From Candidatus Acidulidesulfobacter diazotrophicus (lineage in GTDB: Bacteria > SZUA-79 > Acidulodesulfobacterales > Acidulodesulfobacteraceae), in NCBI GenBank assembly GCA_004195025.1, contig SGBB01000010.1, positions 1-64,000 on the forward strand: 64,000 nt of DNA, written 5' to 3'. This document shows, piece by piece, positions 45,159 to 55,433 of the stretch (positions are counted from its first letter, which is position 1; every line of letters begins with the position of its first letter). Under the pieces are notes generated by a model, which was not told where the DNA came from, searched no databases, and saw only the letters and a list, made by a program, of their open reading frames with translations. The translations under genes were made by a program, and so were the position numbers.

Positions 45159-46160
45159 ATGAGTTATTATGAATTTAACAAAGATATAAGTTCGAAATAT
45201 ATAAATGGTTTTAATATAAGGAAAAATAATTTTGATAATGCTATTCATTTTTATGCACCAAGCATTAAAGCTTATGAGACTGAAGATTTTAAAAATGAAA
45301 AAACAGATTCTTTCCCTCCTTTATCTATAACCGGTAATTCGTGTTCTTTAAAATGCGATCACTGCAATGCCGAAATATTAAAGTCTATGGATTCGGTTAT
45401 TATACCTGATGATTTATATCGCAGGGCAAACCAGATATTTAAATCAAAAGGGAAAGGTTTTTTACTAAGCGGAGGATCTAACGCTAAAGGTATTGTTGAA
45501 ATTTTACCTTATATTGACACGATAAAAAAAATAAAGGCTGATTTCAAACTTAAAGTTATAGTGCATTGCGGTATAATTACCGAAGAAATAGCCGATGGTC
45601 TGCTCGATGCGGGCGTTGATTCGGCTATGCTTGATATAATCGGCGACGAAGACACTATTCGTACCGTTTATCATTTAAAAGCCTCAGTTGATGATTATGA
45701 TAATTCATTAAAATATTTATCGGAAAGAAATATCCCCTGTTCTCCTCATGTGGTAATAGGTTTAAAACACGGTAAAATTTCAGGCGAATTTAATGCCGTT
45801 GATATTATATCAAAACATAACATTTCATCGTTAGTGCTTGTAGGATTTATGCCTATGGGAAATACAAAAATGGAAAATATTACTCCTCCGGAACCTGAAG
45901 AAATTGGAGATGTTTTTATATACGCTCGAGAAAAATTTACCAGGACGCCAGTTCTGCTTGGGTGTGAAAGACCTTACGGAATGAATAAATTTAAAATTGA
46001 AGAACTTGCCGTTAAAGCCGGATTAAACGGAATTGCTTATCCTTCAGAAGGCATTATTCCTTTTAGTAAAGAGCTTAAGTTAAAGCCTTTATATTCAGAT
46101 GTATGCTGTTCTTTGATTTTTGCCGAAGAATCATTATCTGCTATTCATATCGGCGGTTAA
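45159..46160 (+). CDS. radical SAM protein, LipS1/LipS2-type lipoate synthase candidate
   Basis: A 333-residue radical SAM protein with the cluster motif CSLKCDHC (Cys 62, 66, 69; a Cx3Cx2C spacing) and GGSN at about 104-107. The C-terminal half has VLLGCERPYGMNK and DVCCSL, with extra Cys that could bind an auxiliary cluster needed as sulfur donor. It lies between lbpA2 and the lipoate ligase, the expected place for one of the two-protein LipS1/LipS2 pair that inserts sulfur at C6 and C8 of the octanoyl chain. Which of the two it is I cannot decide. Confidence 0.8.
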   Translation: MSYYEFNKDISSKYINGFNIRKNNFDNAIHFYAPSIKAYETEDFKNEKTDSFPPLSITGNSCSLKCDHCNAEILKSMDSVIIPDDLYRRANQIFKSKGKGFLLSGGSNAKGIVEILPYIDTIKKIKADFKLKVIVHCGIITEEIADGLLDAGVDSAMLDIIGDEDTIRTVYHLKASVDDYDNSLKYLSERNIPCSPHVVIGLKHGKISGEFNAVDIISKHNISSLVLVGFMPMGNTKMENITPPEPEEIGDVFIYAREKFTRTPVLLGCERPYGMNKFKIEELAVKAGLNGIAYPSEGIIPFSKELKLKPLYSDVCCSLIFAEESLSAIHIGG

Positions 46161-46286
46161 AATTTTATTATTATTTTTCTCAATTATTTCTAATGCAGAA
46201 TTAAGTATCATATATATTAATACATAAATAAACACAAAATTAAGAATATTTTAAAATTAATAATAAATAATAAAATTAATAATAAA

Positions 46287-47831
46287 ATGTTTAGAGTTAT
46301 AGATACAGGTATTAAAGATTTTTCTTATAATATTGCTATGGATAAAGCTATGCTTGATCTAAGAAAAGATAATATAATTCCCGATACCCTCCGTTTTTTG
46401 ACATTTAACCCTTGCACTTTAGCAGGCTTTCATCAATCGGTGTTTAATGAAATCAGAATTGATTACTGCAAAGATAAAAATATTGATATAGGCCGTCGCA
46501 TAACCGGCGGCGGCGCCATATATTTTGATGAAACGCAATTAGGATGGGAGTTAGTTTTTTCCTCAAAAACTCTTAAAGCCGCAAATTTTCAAAACTTAAC
46601 TGAAAATATATGCAATGCATTTGTATCAGGCATTAATAGATTAGGCATTAATGCAAAATTTAGACCTAGAAATGATATTGAGGTTGAAGGAAAAAAAATA
46701 TCCGGCACAGGAGGAACATATGATTCGTCTATATTTTTTTTTCAAGGCACTTTGCTTTTAGATTTTAATCCTGAATTTATGGTAAAATCATTAAAAATTC
46801 CCGTAGAAAAATTAACTTCCAAAAATTTTGACTCTATATCGGCAAGAATTACTTCTATAAAAAAAATACTCGGATATATTCCTGATATTAAAATTATAAA
46901 GTCTGCAATTATAGGAGGATTTTCGGAATATTTTGATATCCCGTTTAATTACGGAACGCTGACGGAAGAAGAAAATAATTATATCAGACAAAATCAAAAA
47001 TATTATAAATCTGATGAATGGGTATATTCATTAGATAATGAGCTATTAGAAACTAAGACGATTCACGATACATACAGATGCGGCGGAGGCATATTTAAAA
47101 CTTTTGCAAAAGTAGATTATAAAAGAAATATATTAAAGTATATTTATTTTACCGGCGATTATTTTGTCATTCCCGAAAGAGCAATTGCCGACCTTGAAAG
47201 TTTTTTAAAAGATTGCGGTATTGATGAGTTAGTTTTTAAAATAGATGAATTTTTTGAAAAATATAAACCTGAATTTCAAAATGTTTCAAAAGAAGATTTT
47301 TTTAATATAATAAATAATATAGCGGATAAAATAACTTTTCTTAAAGATGCAGGAATTGAAGAAGATGAGCTTTCCCGTTTTATGTTTGTCAATGGAATGC
47401 AATTAAGCGATATAAAATCTGTAAAAGCTATTCTGCTGCCTTATTGCGCTAAAAAAAAGGATTGCGAATTTAGAAATACCGATTACTGTTCAATATGCGG
47501 AGATTGTGAGACGGGCATTGCTTATAAATTTGCAAAAGATTTTAATTTATTGCCCATTACTATAATTAATTATGAAAATCTTGTAGAAACATTAAATAAA
47601 TTAAAAGATGCAAATATAAGTTCGTATATCGGTTTTTGCTGTAAAGAATTTTATATAAAACGCAATAAAGCATTCAAAGATTCAGGTATTAAAGCTTTGC
47701 TTATAGATATATCTTCTCCTTTGTGCTACAATTATAAAAAAGAAGAAGACGCATATAAAGGTATATTTGACGGCGAAACTTTGCTAAATGCAAATATCTT
47801 AAACGATTTATCTAAAATTATAAATAGATAA
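46287..47831 (+). CDS. sLpl(AB)-like lipoate/octanoate ligase fused to DUF116-like domain
   Basis: A 514-residue three-part protein. Residues 1-250 are a lipoate-protein ligase domain with GRRITGGGAIYFDE (69-82), NDIEVEGKKISGTGGTY (129-145; catalytic Lys136 or 137) and FQGTLLLDF. Residues about 262-350 resemble LplB (GGGIFKTFAKVDY, then FTGDYFVIPERAI). Residues 381-482 look like DUF116: ILLPYCAKKKDC, CSICGDCETG, GFCCKEF and PLC, eight Cys in all. It should attach lipoate or octanoate to LbpA. Ordinary sLpl(AB) is expected to lack the Cys-rich tail. Confidence 0.82.
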   Translation: MFRVIDTGIKDFSYNIAMDKAMLDLRKDNIIPDTLRFLTFNPCTLAGFHQSVFNEIRIDYCKDKNIDIGRRITGGGAIYFDETQLGWELVFSSKTLKAANFQNLTENICNAFVSGINRLGINAKFRPRNDIEVEGKKISGTGGTYDSSIFFFQGTLLLDFNPEFMVKSLKIPVEKLTSKNFDSISARITSIKKILGYIPDIKIIKSAIIGGFSEYFDIPFNYGTLTEEENNYIRQNQKYYKSDEWVYSLDNELLETKTIHDTYRCGGGIFKTFAKVDYKRNILKYIYFTGDYFVIPERAIADLESFLKDCGIDELVFKIDEFFEKYKPEFQNVSKEDFFNIINNIADKITFLKDAGIEEDELSRFMFVNGMQLSDIKSVKAILLPYCAKKKDCEFRNTDYCSICGDCETGIAYKFAKDFNLLPITIINYENLVETLNKLKDANISSYIGFCCKEFYIKRNKAFKDSGIKALLIDISSPLCYNYKKEEDAYKGIFDGETLLNANILNDLSKIINR

Positions 47832-47837
47832 TAAGTA

Positions 47838-48959
47838 ATGAATGAAATGGAGAATATTTATATGAATTATCCAGAAACGGCTATGACTATTCAAGAAACT
47901 TCTATAGATGAAAATTTAAATAATTATGCTGCCGAAAATTCGCCTGAATATCTCAAGGTCAGCCTTGCAGCAGCGATGACGCTTGGAATGGTACCCGGAT
48001 TATTTTATAGAAATGCCTGCCTTCATTGCGTTAATGTTCTTTTAACTTATAATGACGGATGCAGAGCAAATTGCGCCTATTGCGGTTTGCAAAAATCACG
48101 CGAAGGAAATTACAATGATAAAAGTTTTATAAGGGTTGACTGGCCGGCATTTAAAACTGAAAATATCATTAAACGCACGCTTGAAAAAAAAGATGTTATT
48201 CATAGAATATGTATATCTATGATTACTCATGAAAAGGCTAAAGAAGACACTTTTGCGATATTACGGAATTTTAGTAAAAATCTTCATTGTCCAACTTCTA
48301 TATTATTAACGCCTACTATCCTCAAACATTCCGATATAGATAAATTTAAAGAATACGGCGCAGATATGGTTACGGTAGCGCTTGACTGCGCAACCCCGGA
48401 ATTATTTGATGAATATAGGGGCACAGGCGTTAAAGGTCCGCATAAATGGGATAAATATAATGATACTTTAGACTATTCCGTTTCTGTTTTTGGAAAAAAT
48501 AAAGTGGGGTGTCATCTTGTAGTAGGTCTTGGAGAAACAGAAAAAGAAATGATTTTTAGAATTCAGGATGTTAGAAATAAAGGAGCGCGTTCACATTTAT
48601 TTTCATTTTATCAAGAGAAAGGGTCAAAATTAGACAGTCATCCTCAGTGCCCGGCGGGTCAATTCAGAAGGGTTCAGGTAGCCCGCCATATTATTGATTA
48701 TGATATGAGTCATGCGGAAGATATGGAATTTGACAATAGCGGCAAAGTAATTGATTTTGGAATTCCTTTTAAAGATGTAGCTAAAATAGTTGAAACGGGA
48801 ACTGCATTTAGAACCACGGGGTGCCCCGGCAAATCGGAAATTTCTGCCTGCAATAGACCTTTCGGCGATTCTTCGCCGAGAAACATAAGAAGTTTTCCGT
48901 TTGAATTAAATGCTTCCGATATTGCAAGAGTCAGGAAAGAACTTTTAGAATACGAATAA
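47838..48959 (+). CDS. second radical SAM protein of the LipS1/LipS2 pair
   Basis: A 373-residue radical SAM protein, biotin-synthase-like. NDGCRANCAYCGLQKSREGNY carries the Cx3Cx2C cluster (Cys 75, 79, 82), preceded by CLHC (61, 64). Other landmarks are GADMVTVALDCATPELFDEYRGTG and a Cys pair near the C-terminus in TTGCPGKSEISACNRPFG, plausible auxiliary-cluster ligands. It follows the ligase after six bases, so the two are coexpressed, and completes a lipoate-assembly set independent of LipA/LipB. Confidence 0.8.
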   Translation: MNEMENIYMNYPETAMTIQETSIDENLNNYAAENSPEYLKVSLAAAMTLGMVPGLFYRNACLHCVNVLLTYNDGCRANCAYCGLQKSREGNYNDKSFIRVDWPAFKTENIIKRTLEKKDVIHRICISMITHEKAKEDTFAILRNFSKNLHCPTSILLTPTILKHSDIDKFKEYGADMVTVALDCATPELFDEYRGTGVKGPHKWDKYNDTLDYSVSVFGKNKVGCHLVVGLGETEKEMIFRIQDVRNKGARSHLFSFYQEKGSKLDSHPQCPAGQFRRVQVARHIIDYDMSHAEDMEFDNSGKVIDFGIPFKDVAKIVETGTAFRTTGCPGKSEISACNRPFGDSSPRNIRSFPFELNASDIARVRKELLEYE

Positions 48960-49072
48960 GCAAAGATGGAATGAAAATATAATGTTAAATTAAAATATTT
49001 ATTAGCTTTAATAGTTAGAATATGAGTAAATAGAAAAGATTATAAAAAAATAAATTTGCAACGGAGAATGAT

Positions 49073-49534
49073 ATGGCGGAAGGAGATAGAGTAGCAGTAA
49101 AAATTAAACATTTGAATAATCTTCAAAATCAGATAATAACGGATAAACATACGATAATTACAGATGAGCCGACAAGTTCCGGAGGAGACGATCTTGCTAT
49201 AAATCCTGTGGAACTTGCTATGGGAGCGGAAGGAGCATGCACAATTTCGGTTATTATGATGTTTGCAAAAAGAATGAAATATGATTTAAGAAATGTGGAA
49301 ATAGATGCAGTTCATGAAAGAGTGAGGGTTGAAGATCTTAAAAATGCGGGCGCAAATGTCGATGACGAACGCGGATATGTTCATAAAATTATTAAAAAAA
49401 TTAAATTTATAGGCAATCTTGATGAGGATCAAATTGAAGAATTGCAGCGGGTATCAAAAAGATGTCCTGTTCACACTATGATAGAAAACAGGTCATATTA
49501 CGATACATCGTTTGAATATGAAGAAATAAACTAA
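49073..49534 (+). CDS. OsmC-family protein
   Basis: A 153-residue OsmC-like protein with the two reactive Cys: AEGACTISVIMMFAKRM (about Cys57) and SKRCPVHTMIEN (about Cys130). OsmC/Ohr proteins reduce peroxides or related sulfur species with this thiol pair. Its place directly after the lipoate-assembly genes suggests a role in coping with oxidants or persulfides there, but this is inferred from position alone. About 114 bases separate it from the radical SAM gene. Confidence 0.82.
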   Translation: MAEGDRVAVKIKHLNNLQNQIITDKHTIITDEPTSSGGDDLAINPVELAMGAEGACTISVIMMFAKRMKYDLRNVEIDAVHERVRVEDLKNAGANVDDERGYVHKIIKKIKFIGNLDEDQIEELQRVSKRCPVHTMIENRSYYDTSFEYEEIN

Positions 49535-49585
49535 CAATAAACTAACAATAAACTAACCTTGCTAACGGAGGATATAATACTATAA

Positions 49586-50215
49586 ATGCATAAATTTAAT
49601 CCTGCAAATCATAAAAGATTAACTTCTGAAGAAAGATATCAATTGATGCCTCCCCATCTTGCAATAGATGAAATTAAAAAAATTGTAGATATTTTACATA
49701 ATAACGGCGAAAAAAAAATTAATATTGCAGATATTGGATGCGGGAGCGGATTTTTTACTATCCCATTATTAAAAACAATTACCGATATTAAAGGTATTAA
49801 TACAAAAATATATGCTTTAGATATTAGCGAAGAAATGATTTCTTGTATAAAAGAAAATATTGACGGCACAGATTTTAGCGAATTTCAAAAAGATTGTGTA
49901 ATTTTAACAAAGTGCGGAGAATCAAGAATTGCATTAAATGACAACTTAATTGATATAGTTTTAATATCTAACGTTTTTCATGAAATAGAACAAAGATTAG
50001 ATTATCTTCACGAAATTAAAAGAGTGCTGAAATCCGGCGGCTATTTATTTCTTATTGATTGGGATAAAGAAGATAAAGTATTGAAAATGGGACCGCCCGC
50101 AGAAGAAAGACTCTCTGCCAATGAAACTATAGAATTGTTGAATGATGCAGGTTTTACGGATATAAATATCATTCCTCTTTACAGTTCTTCATTTACTATT
50201 AGATGTAGAAAATGA
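49586..50215 (+). CDS. class I SAM-dependent methyltransferase
   Basis: A 209-residue Rossmann methyltransferase. NIADIGCGSGFFTIPLL is SAM motif I and IVLISNVFHEIEQRLDYLHEIKRVLKSGGYLFLIDW the middle and post-I region. The HEI.Q..DYL pattern and short length resemble small-molecule (thiol or arsenite) methyltransferases, but the substrate is unknown. GGAGG upstream; close to the OsmC gene. Confidence 0.8.
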   Translation: MHKFNPANHKRLTSEERYQLMPPHLAIDEIKKIVDILHNNGEKKINIADIGCGSGFFTIPLLKTITDIKGINTKIYALDISEEMISCIKENIDGTDFSEFQKDCVILTKCGESRIALNDNLIDIVLISNVFHEIEQRLDYLHEIKRVLKSGGYLFLIDWDKEDKVLKMGPPAEERLSANETIELLNDAGFTDINIIPLYSSSFTIRCRK

Positions 50216-50310
50216 AAAATATATAAATATATGATACGCAAATAGCTGTAAATAATATTTACTCTAAAATTGCCCATAGAGATTATTAAATATATCGCTT
50301 CTAATAATAA

Positions 50311-51888
50311 ATGCTGTCTTATAATAAAAGAACTTCAATATTTCTTAAAAAATTTATTGGCACTATTGAAGAATTTAAGCTTATTGAATGGGGAGAATCT
50401 ATTCTTATTGCAGTAAGCGGCGGCGTTGACTCTGTTTCTTTATTATATTCGCTTTATTTTTCAAGGCATCTATTAGGCATTAAAATTTCCTGCGCCGTAT
50501 TCGACCATGGAATAAGAGAATCGTCATATAAAGAAGTCGAATATTTAGAAAATTTATGCAATGTTTTATCCGTCCCGTTTTACACAGACAAAGCTAATAT
50601 TCTTGTTGAGTCAAAAATTAATAAAAAAAGTATTGAAGAAACAGCCAGAAATTTTAGATATAAATTCCTTTACAAAACGGCAAATGAAATAAATGCCGAT
50701 AAAATTGCGGCAGCTCATCATTTAGATGATTTTGCAGAAAATTTTTTAATGAGAACAATTACAGGCGGCGGAAGCGGATCAATAGCTGGAATAAAAGTTA
50801 AAAACGGTATGATTATCCGTCCTTTTATTAAATTTTCCAAAAAAGAAATTATTGATTTTGCAAAATTAAATTCAATAAAATTTTTTGAAGACTATACAAA
50901 TTATCAAAAAGATATTTTCAGGAATAATATAAGATTAAATATTATTCCTGAATTTAAAAAAATAAATCCTTCTTTCTTAAACACTATATATAAAACTTCT
51001 GAAGTTCTTAGGAAAGATGATGAATTTATTGAAAATTGCGCTAGAGAAATTTTTGCAGGTAGCGTTTCAAATACCGAATATAAAGACTCAGGAATGTTAA
51101 CCTGTAATATTTTTGACTTGTTAAAGATTCCCGAACCTGTTCTTTATAGATTTTTTAAGCTTGCCTTATATGAAATTATAATTAACAAAAACGATAATAA
51201 AGACAATAATAACGATATAGAAAATTTTATTTCATACGGCAATTTTAAAAATTTTTTAAATATTCTAAAAAGCAATAAACCAAACATCTTATTTAACCTT
51301 AATAAAAATATCAGAATAATTAAAACTTATGAAAAAATAATTTTTGAAGAAATTGAAAACAACATATATGTTGGGAAAATAAAAAACACTTATCATCATT
51401 TTCCTTTAGATTTTAAACATTATGAATATTTAATTAACCGCGGCAATATTGTTGAAAATAATTCAGGCAATATAAATACAATTAATAAATTTATTATTAA
51501 TATAAAAGAATTAGATTTAAACTTAATAATCGGCAAATTTGATAATATTAAAACAAAAACTGTTATGGATAAGTTGATAAAAAAAAAATTTAAAAACCCT
51601 TTAAACAATACAATACTATTTGATTTTGATAAATTGTCATTTCCTATAAAAATTAGAAATTTTATGAACGGCGACAGATTTACTCCGCTCGGCATGCAAA
51701 ATGAAAAAAAAGTTAAAAATTTTTTTATAGATAAAAAAATACCTGTATTACTAAGACATAACGTGCCTATTATTTTGTCCGATAATAAAATTGCATGGAT
51801 TGGATTTATTATTATGAGCGATATGATAAAAATAACAGATTCCACAAAAAGCATAGGATATATGAAATTGTTAAATAATAATAAATAA
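50311..51888 (+). CDS. tilS: tRNA(Ile)-lysidine synthase
   Basis: A 525-residue TilS, which makes lysidine at position 34 of the AUA-reading tRNA-Ile; essential for this AT-rich, AUA-using genome. The PP-loop SGGVDSVSLLYSL is at about 35-47, HHLDDFAENFLMRTITGGG follows at about 147-165, and RFTPLGM with the terminal domain at about 455-520 completes the long form. The middle has Asn-rich insertions (NDNKDNNNDIEN). Long-form E. coli-type architecture. Confidence 0.9.
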   Translation: MLSYNKRTSIFLKKFIGTIEEFKLIEWGESILIAVSGGVDSVSLLYSLYFSRHLLGIKISCAVFDHGIRESSYKEVEYLENLCNVLSVPFYTDKANILVESKINKKSIEETARNFRYKFLYKTANEINADKIAAAHHLDDFAENFLMRTITGGGSGSIAGIKVKNGMIIRPFIKFSKKEIIDFAKLNSIKFFEDYTNYQKDIFRNNIRLNIIPEFKKINPSFLNTIYKTSEVLRKDDEFIENCAREIFAGSVSNTEYKDSGMLTCNIFDLLKIPEPVLYRFFKLALYEIIINKNDNKDNNNDIENFISYGNFKNFLNILKSNKPNILFNLNKNIRIIKTYEKIIFEEIENNIYVGKIKNTYHHFPLDFKHYEYLINRGNIVENNSGNINTINKFIINIKELDLNLIIGKFDNIKTKTVMDKLIKKKFKNPLNNTILFDFDKLSFPIKIRNFMNGDRFTPLGMQNEKKVKNFFIDKKIPVLLRHNVPIILSDNKIAWIGFIIMSDMIKITDSTKSIGYMKLLNNNK

Positions 51889-52296
51889 TAAATCAAGGCA
51901 TTAAGTAATATATTTTAAATTATTAATTTAAAACTATTATTATAACTATTTGCAGGAATCGTGAAAATAATAAATAAATAATTAATTATAATAAATATAA
52001 AAATAATAATTAACTATAATAATAAAATAACAATACAATATAAAAACAATATATTTATTCTTGCCGACAATTTAAATTTTAAAATTATTTATATTTGTTT
52101 TTAATAATTTTATTGAAAAAAAAATTTAAATATGCCATATTTAATTATATAAATAATTATTTAATATTTATTTTTTTGCTATTTATCAATTTTTTTTAAT
52201 TTATTTTTTAAATAACAGCACATCAAATTAAGATATAATTAAGAAACAATAAAATAAACAGTTCAAACTTTTAAGTTTTAAGGAGGTTATTCTAAC
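51889..52296. other. AT-rich spacer before ftsH
   Basis: About 400 bases of A/T-rich sequence with no gene. The only identifiable signal is the AAGGAGG ribosome site (52280-52286) of ftsH. Confidence 0.5.
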
Positions 52297-54144
52297 TTGA
52301 ATCCCAAATTTAAAAATATTTTATTATGGGTCTTTATAATTTTTTTAATGATATTTATATTTACAATGTTTAATCACCATAAACCAAAAACACAGAAAAT
52401 AATATTTTCATCATTATTAAGTTATATAAAAGAAGGTAAAATAAAAAGCATAACAATTGAATCTCATAATATAATCGGAGTATTCAAAACAGGTAAAAAA
52501 TTTAAATCATATGCTCCTACGCATCCGGGTTTAGTCAAATTATTAGAAAAACACAATGTTCCGATAACTGCTAAACCTGTACCGAGTTCCCCTTGGTATA
52601 TGTCATTTTTATTATCGTGGCTGCCTATGATTCTTATCTTGTTTGCGTTCTGGTACTTTTTCTGGAGGCAAATGCAGGGTGGGGCTGGAAAAGCTATGTC
52701 TTTTGGCAAATCTAAAGCTAAATTAATGGACGAATCCGCTAAAAAGATAACTTTTGCAGATGTTGCAGGTATTGACGAATCTAAACAAGAACTTGAAGAG
52801 ATTGTTGATTTTTTAAAAGACCCCAAAAAATTTACAAAATTAGGCGGCAGAATACCTCATGGAGTATTGCTTGTCGGACCTCCTGGCACAGGTAAAACAT
52901 TACTTGCAAAAGCAATAGCAGGAGAGGCGGGCGTACCTTTTTTTAGCATTAGCGGATCAGATTTTGTTGAAATGTTTGTCGGGGTAGGCGCATCTCGAGT
53001 TAGAGATCTTTTTGCCCAGGGCAAGAAAAATGCTCCCTGTATAATATTTATAGATGAAATTGACGCAGTCGGAAGACACAGAGGCGCCGGTTTAGGAGGA
53101 GGACATGACGAAAGAGAGCAGACATTAAATCAGCTGCTTGTTGAAATGGATGGATTTGCGCCTAACGACGGTGTAATTTTAATTGCAGCAACTAATAGAC
53201 CCGATGTTTTAGATCCTGCTCTTTTAAGACCCGGCAGATTTGACAGACAGGTGATTGTTCCGAAACCAGATATAAAAGGAAGAGAAGGCATATTAAAAGT
53301 TCATACAAAAAATATTCCTTTAGATAGTGATGTAGATTTGGGAATTATTGCAAGAGGGACACCCGGTTTTTCCGGCGCCGATTTGGCTAATATGGTAAAT
53401 GAAGCTGCTTTACTGGCTGCGAGAAATAACGGGTCAACGGTTAAAATGGAAAACCTTGAAGAAGCTAAAGATAAAGTTATGATGGGAACCGAAAGACGAA
53501 GCATGGTTATTAGCGATAAAGAGAAAAAAATAACCGCGTTTCATGAAGCAGGGCATACTATTGTTGCAAAAATGCTTCCGGGAAGCGATCCTATTCATAA
53601 AGTTACAATTATTCCTCGGGGTATGGCAATGGGATTGACTATGCAGCTTCCCATAGACGAAAAGCATAATTACGATGAAGAATATCTTCTTAACGAGGTA
53701 GCCATTTTACTCGGCGGCAGAAGCGCCGAAGAGCTTATATTTAACTCTATGACCACAGGAGCATCCAACGACATTGAAAGAGCTACCGATATTGCAAGAA
53801 AAATGGTTTGCGAATGGGGAATGAGCAAAAAATTAGGACCTCTTACATTTGGAAAAAAAGATGAACAAATTTTTCTAGGGAGAGAATTTGCCCAGCACAA
53901 AGACTATTCTGAATCAACTGCCGTTGCTATTGATGGTGAAGTAAGAGATATAGTTTCGTCTAATCACGAAAGAGCAATAAAAATTTTAACCGACAATATA
54001 GATATATTGAAGGATCTTGCAAATACGCTGATTGACAAAGAGACTGTCAACGGTAAAGAAATAGACGCTATAATTTTAGCGCATAAACCTGATTATAAAA
54101 ATAGCGATTCAAAAGATATTCCTGCTGAAACTATAGCGGAATAA
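52297..54144 (+). CDS. ftsH: ATP-dependent zinc metalloprotease FtsH
   Basis: A 615-residue membrane AAA+ protease. Two membrane helices (about 7-25 and 105-123), AAA domain with Walker A GPPGTGKT (194-201) and Walker [16 protein letters not shown] near 295-316, and the zinc site HEAGH (416-420). Degrades membrane and regulatory proteins. TTG start supported by AAGGAGG ten bases upstream. Followed by folP after five bases, a common tilS-ftsH-folP order. Confidence 0.97.
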   Translation: MNPKFKNILLWVFIIFLMIFIFTMFNHHKPKTQKIIFSSLLSYIKEGKIKSITIESHNIIGVFKTGKKFKSYAPTHPGLVKLLEKHNVPITAKPVPSSPWYMSFLLSWLPMILILFAFWYFFWRQMQGGAGKAMSFGKSKAKLMDESAKKITFADVAGIDESKQELEEIVDFLKDPKKFTKLGGRIPHGVLLVGPPGTGKTLLAKAIAGEAGVPFFSISGSDFVEMFVGVGASRVRDLFAQGKKNAPCIIFIDEIDAVGRHRGAGLGGGHDEREQTLNQLLVEMDGFAPNDGVILIAATNRPDVLDPALLRPGRFDRQVIVPKPDIKGREGILKVHTKNIPLDSDVDLGIIARGTPGFSGADLANMVNEAALLAARNNGSTVKMENLEEAKDKVMMGTERRSMVISDKEKKITAFHEAGHTIVAKMLPGSDPIHKVTIIPRGMAMGLTMQLPIDEKHNYDEEYLLNEVAILLGGRSAEELIFNSMTTGASNDIERATDIARKMVCEWGMSKKLGPLTFGKKDEQIFLGREFAQHKDYSESTAVAIDGEVRDIVSSNHERAIKILTDNIDILKDLANTLIDKETVNGKEIDAIILAHKPDYKNSDSKDIPAETIAE

Positions 54145-54149
54145 AAATT

Positions 54150-55394
54150 ATGCATGCTTATCTTATTGATGTTTTTAATTCTAAATTAGCTATAAGCGAA
54201 TTAGATAAAATAGGCGTTTCAAAATCAGGGAACCTTATTATGTCTGATAAGCTTATATTCATCGTTATTAAGTTAAAAAATATTAATCCTACGGCATTAA
54301 ATATATTAAAGCAGGAGGCATTAAGCATAGGAGCCGAATTAGCAAATCATAGAGACGTTATAACAGGGAAAATTAATATATCTGACGGTATTTTGTTCGG
54401 AACTTTAGTTCAGCTGCGTATCGTCGTAAAAAAGATAAAAAATCAACAATTTGGACTCAAATCACTTTCTTCGGATATTGAGAATATATTAGATGTCGTC
54501 AATATTAATATTGAACATATTGATCCAAATAATTCCGATTTAAAATTTAAGATATTAAAAACAAATAAAAAAGACTTAATATTAGGAAAATATCCATTAA
54601 TAATGGGGATTCTCAATATTACTTCGGATTCGTTTTCAGACGGCGGACAGTATCTGAATTTTAACGCTGCCGTTAATAGAGGAATTGAAATTGAAAAAGA
54701 AGGGGCTGATATAATAGATATAGGCGGAGAGTCCACAAGACCCGGAGCTGATTTTATTGATGAACAGACAGAAATAGACAGGGTGTGTCCCGTAATTAAA
54801 AAATTATCAGAAAGTGTAGATATTCCTATATCAATAGACACCAGAAAGCCTAAAGTCGCAAAAGAAGCTGTTATAGCGGGAGCTTCTATAATAAACGATG
54901 TTTCAGGTTTAACTTATGAAACTGACAGTATGGCGGATGTGTTGTCGTCTTACGATATTCCTTATATTTTAATGCATTCCAGAAATAAAAATCCCCAAAA
55001 TATGCAGACCAATATTGAGCCGTACGGTGATGCCGCGTTTGATATTATTTTATATTTTAATGAGAAAATATCATATTTAAAAACTAAAGGATATGATATA
55101 GATAAAATAATTTTAGACCCTGGTTTCGGTTTTGCGAAATCGGCGAAAGACAATTATAATATCTTAAATTATATATCATCTTTTAAATCATTAAATTTGC
55201 CTGTTTTAGCAGGTATTTCCAGAAAATCTTTTATTAATAATATTACAGGAAAGCAAAAAGAAAATATGCTTATAGGCAATATTGCTTTGGCTTCTTATCT
55301 GATTTTGAAAAATATTGATATAATTAGAGTTCATGATGTAGAACAAACTAAAATAACTTTAAATATTATTACAAAATTAAAAGAAAACTTGTAA
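54150..55394 (+). CDS. folP: dihydropteroate synthase
   Basis: A 414-residue protein. The catalytic DHPS domain (about 150-410) carries MGILNITSDSFSDGGQYLN, ADIIDIGGESTRPGA, ISIDTRKPKVAKEA, ASIINDVSG and LDPGFGFAKSAKDNYNIL. It joins pABA with the pterin pyrophosphate in folate synthesis. About 145 residues precede the domain, a longer N-terminal part seen in some DHPS relatives, role unknown. Third gene of the tilS-ftsH-folP-cdaA run. Confidence 0.92.
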   Translation: MHAYLIDVFNSKLAISELDKIGVSKSGNLIMSDKLIFIVIKLKNINPTALNILKQEALSIGAELANHRDVITGKINISDGILFGTLVQLRIVVKKIKNQQFGLKSLSSDIENILDVVNINIEHIDPNNSDLKFKILKTNKKDLILGKYPLIMGILNITSDSFSDGGQYLNFNAAVNRGIEIEKEGADIIDIGGESTRPGADFIDEQTEIDRVCPVIKKLSESVDIPISIDTRKPKVAKEAVIAGASIINDVSGLTYETDSMADVLSSYDIPYILMHSRNKNPQNMQTNIEPYGDAAFDIILYFNEKISYLKTKGYDIDKIILDPGFGFAKSAKDNYNILNYISSFKSLNLPVLAGISRKSFINNITGKQKENMLIGNIALASYLILKNIDIIRVHDVEQTKITLNIITKLKENL

Positions 55395-55433
55395 AATTTC
55401 ATATCTTAGTTTAATTTAATATATAATTTTTTT

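Noticed and set aside
53434-53667. Minus-strand frame within ftsH
   Set aside because: Shadow of the FtsH protease domain on the other strand.
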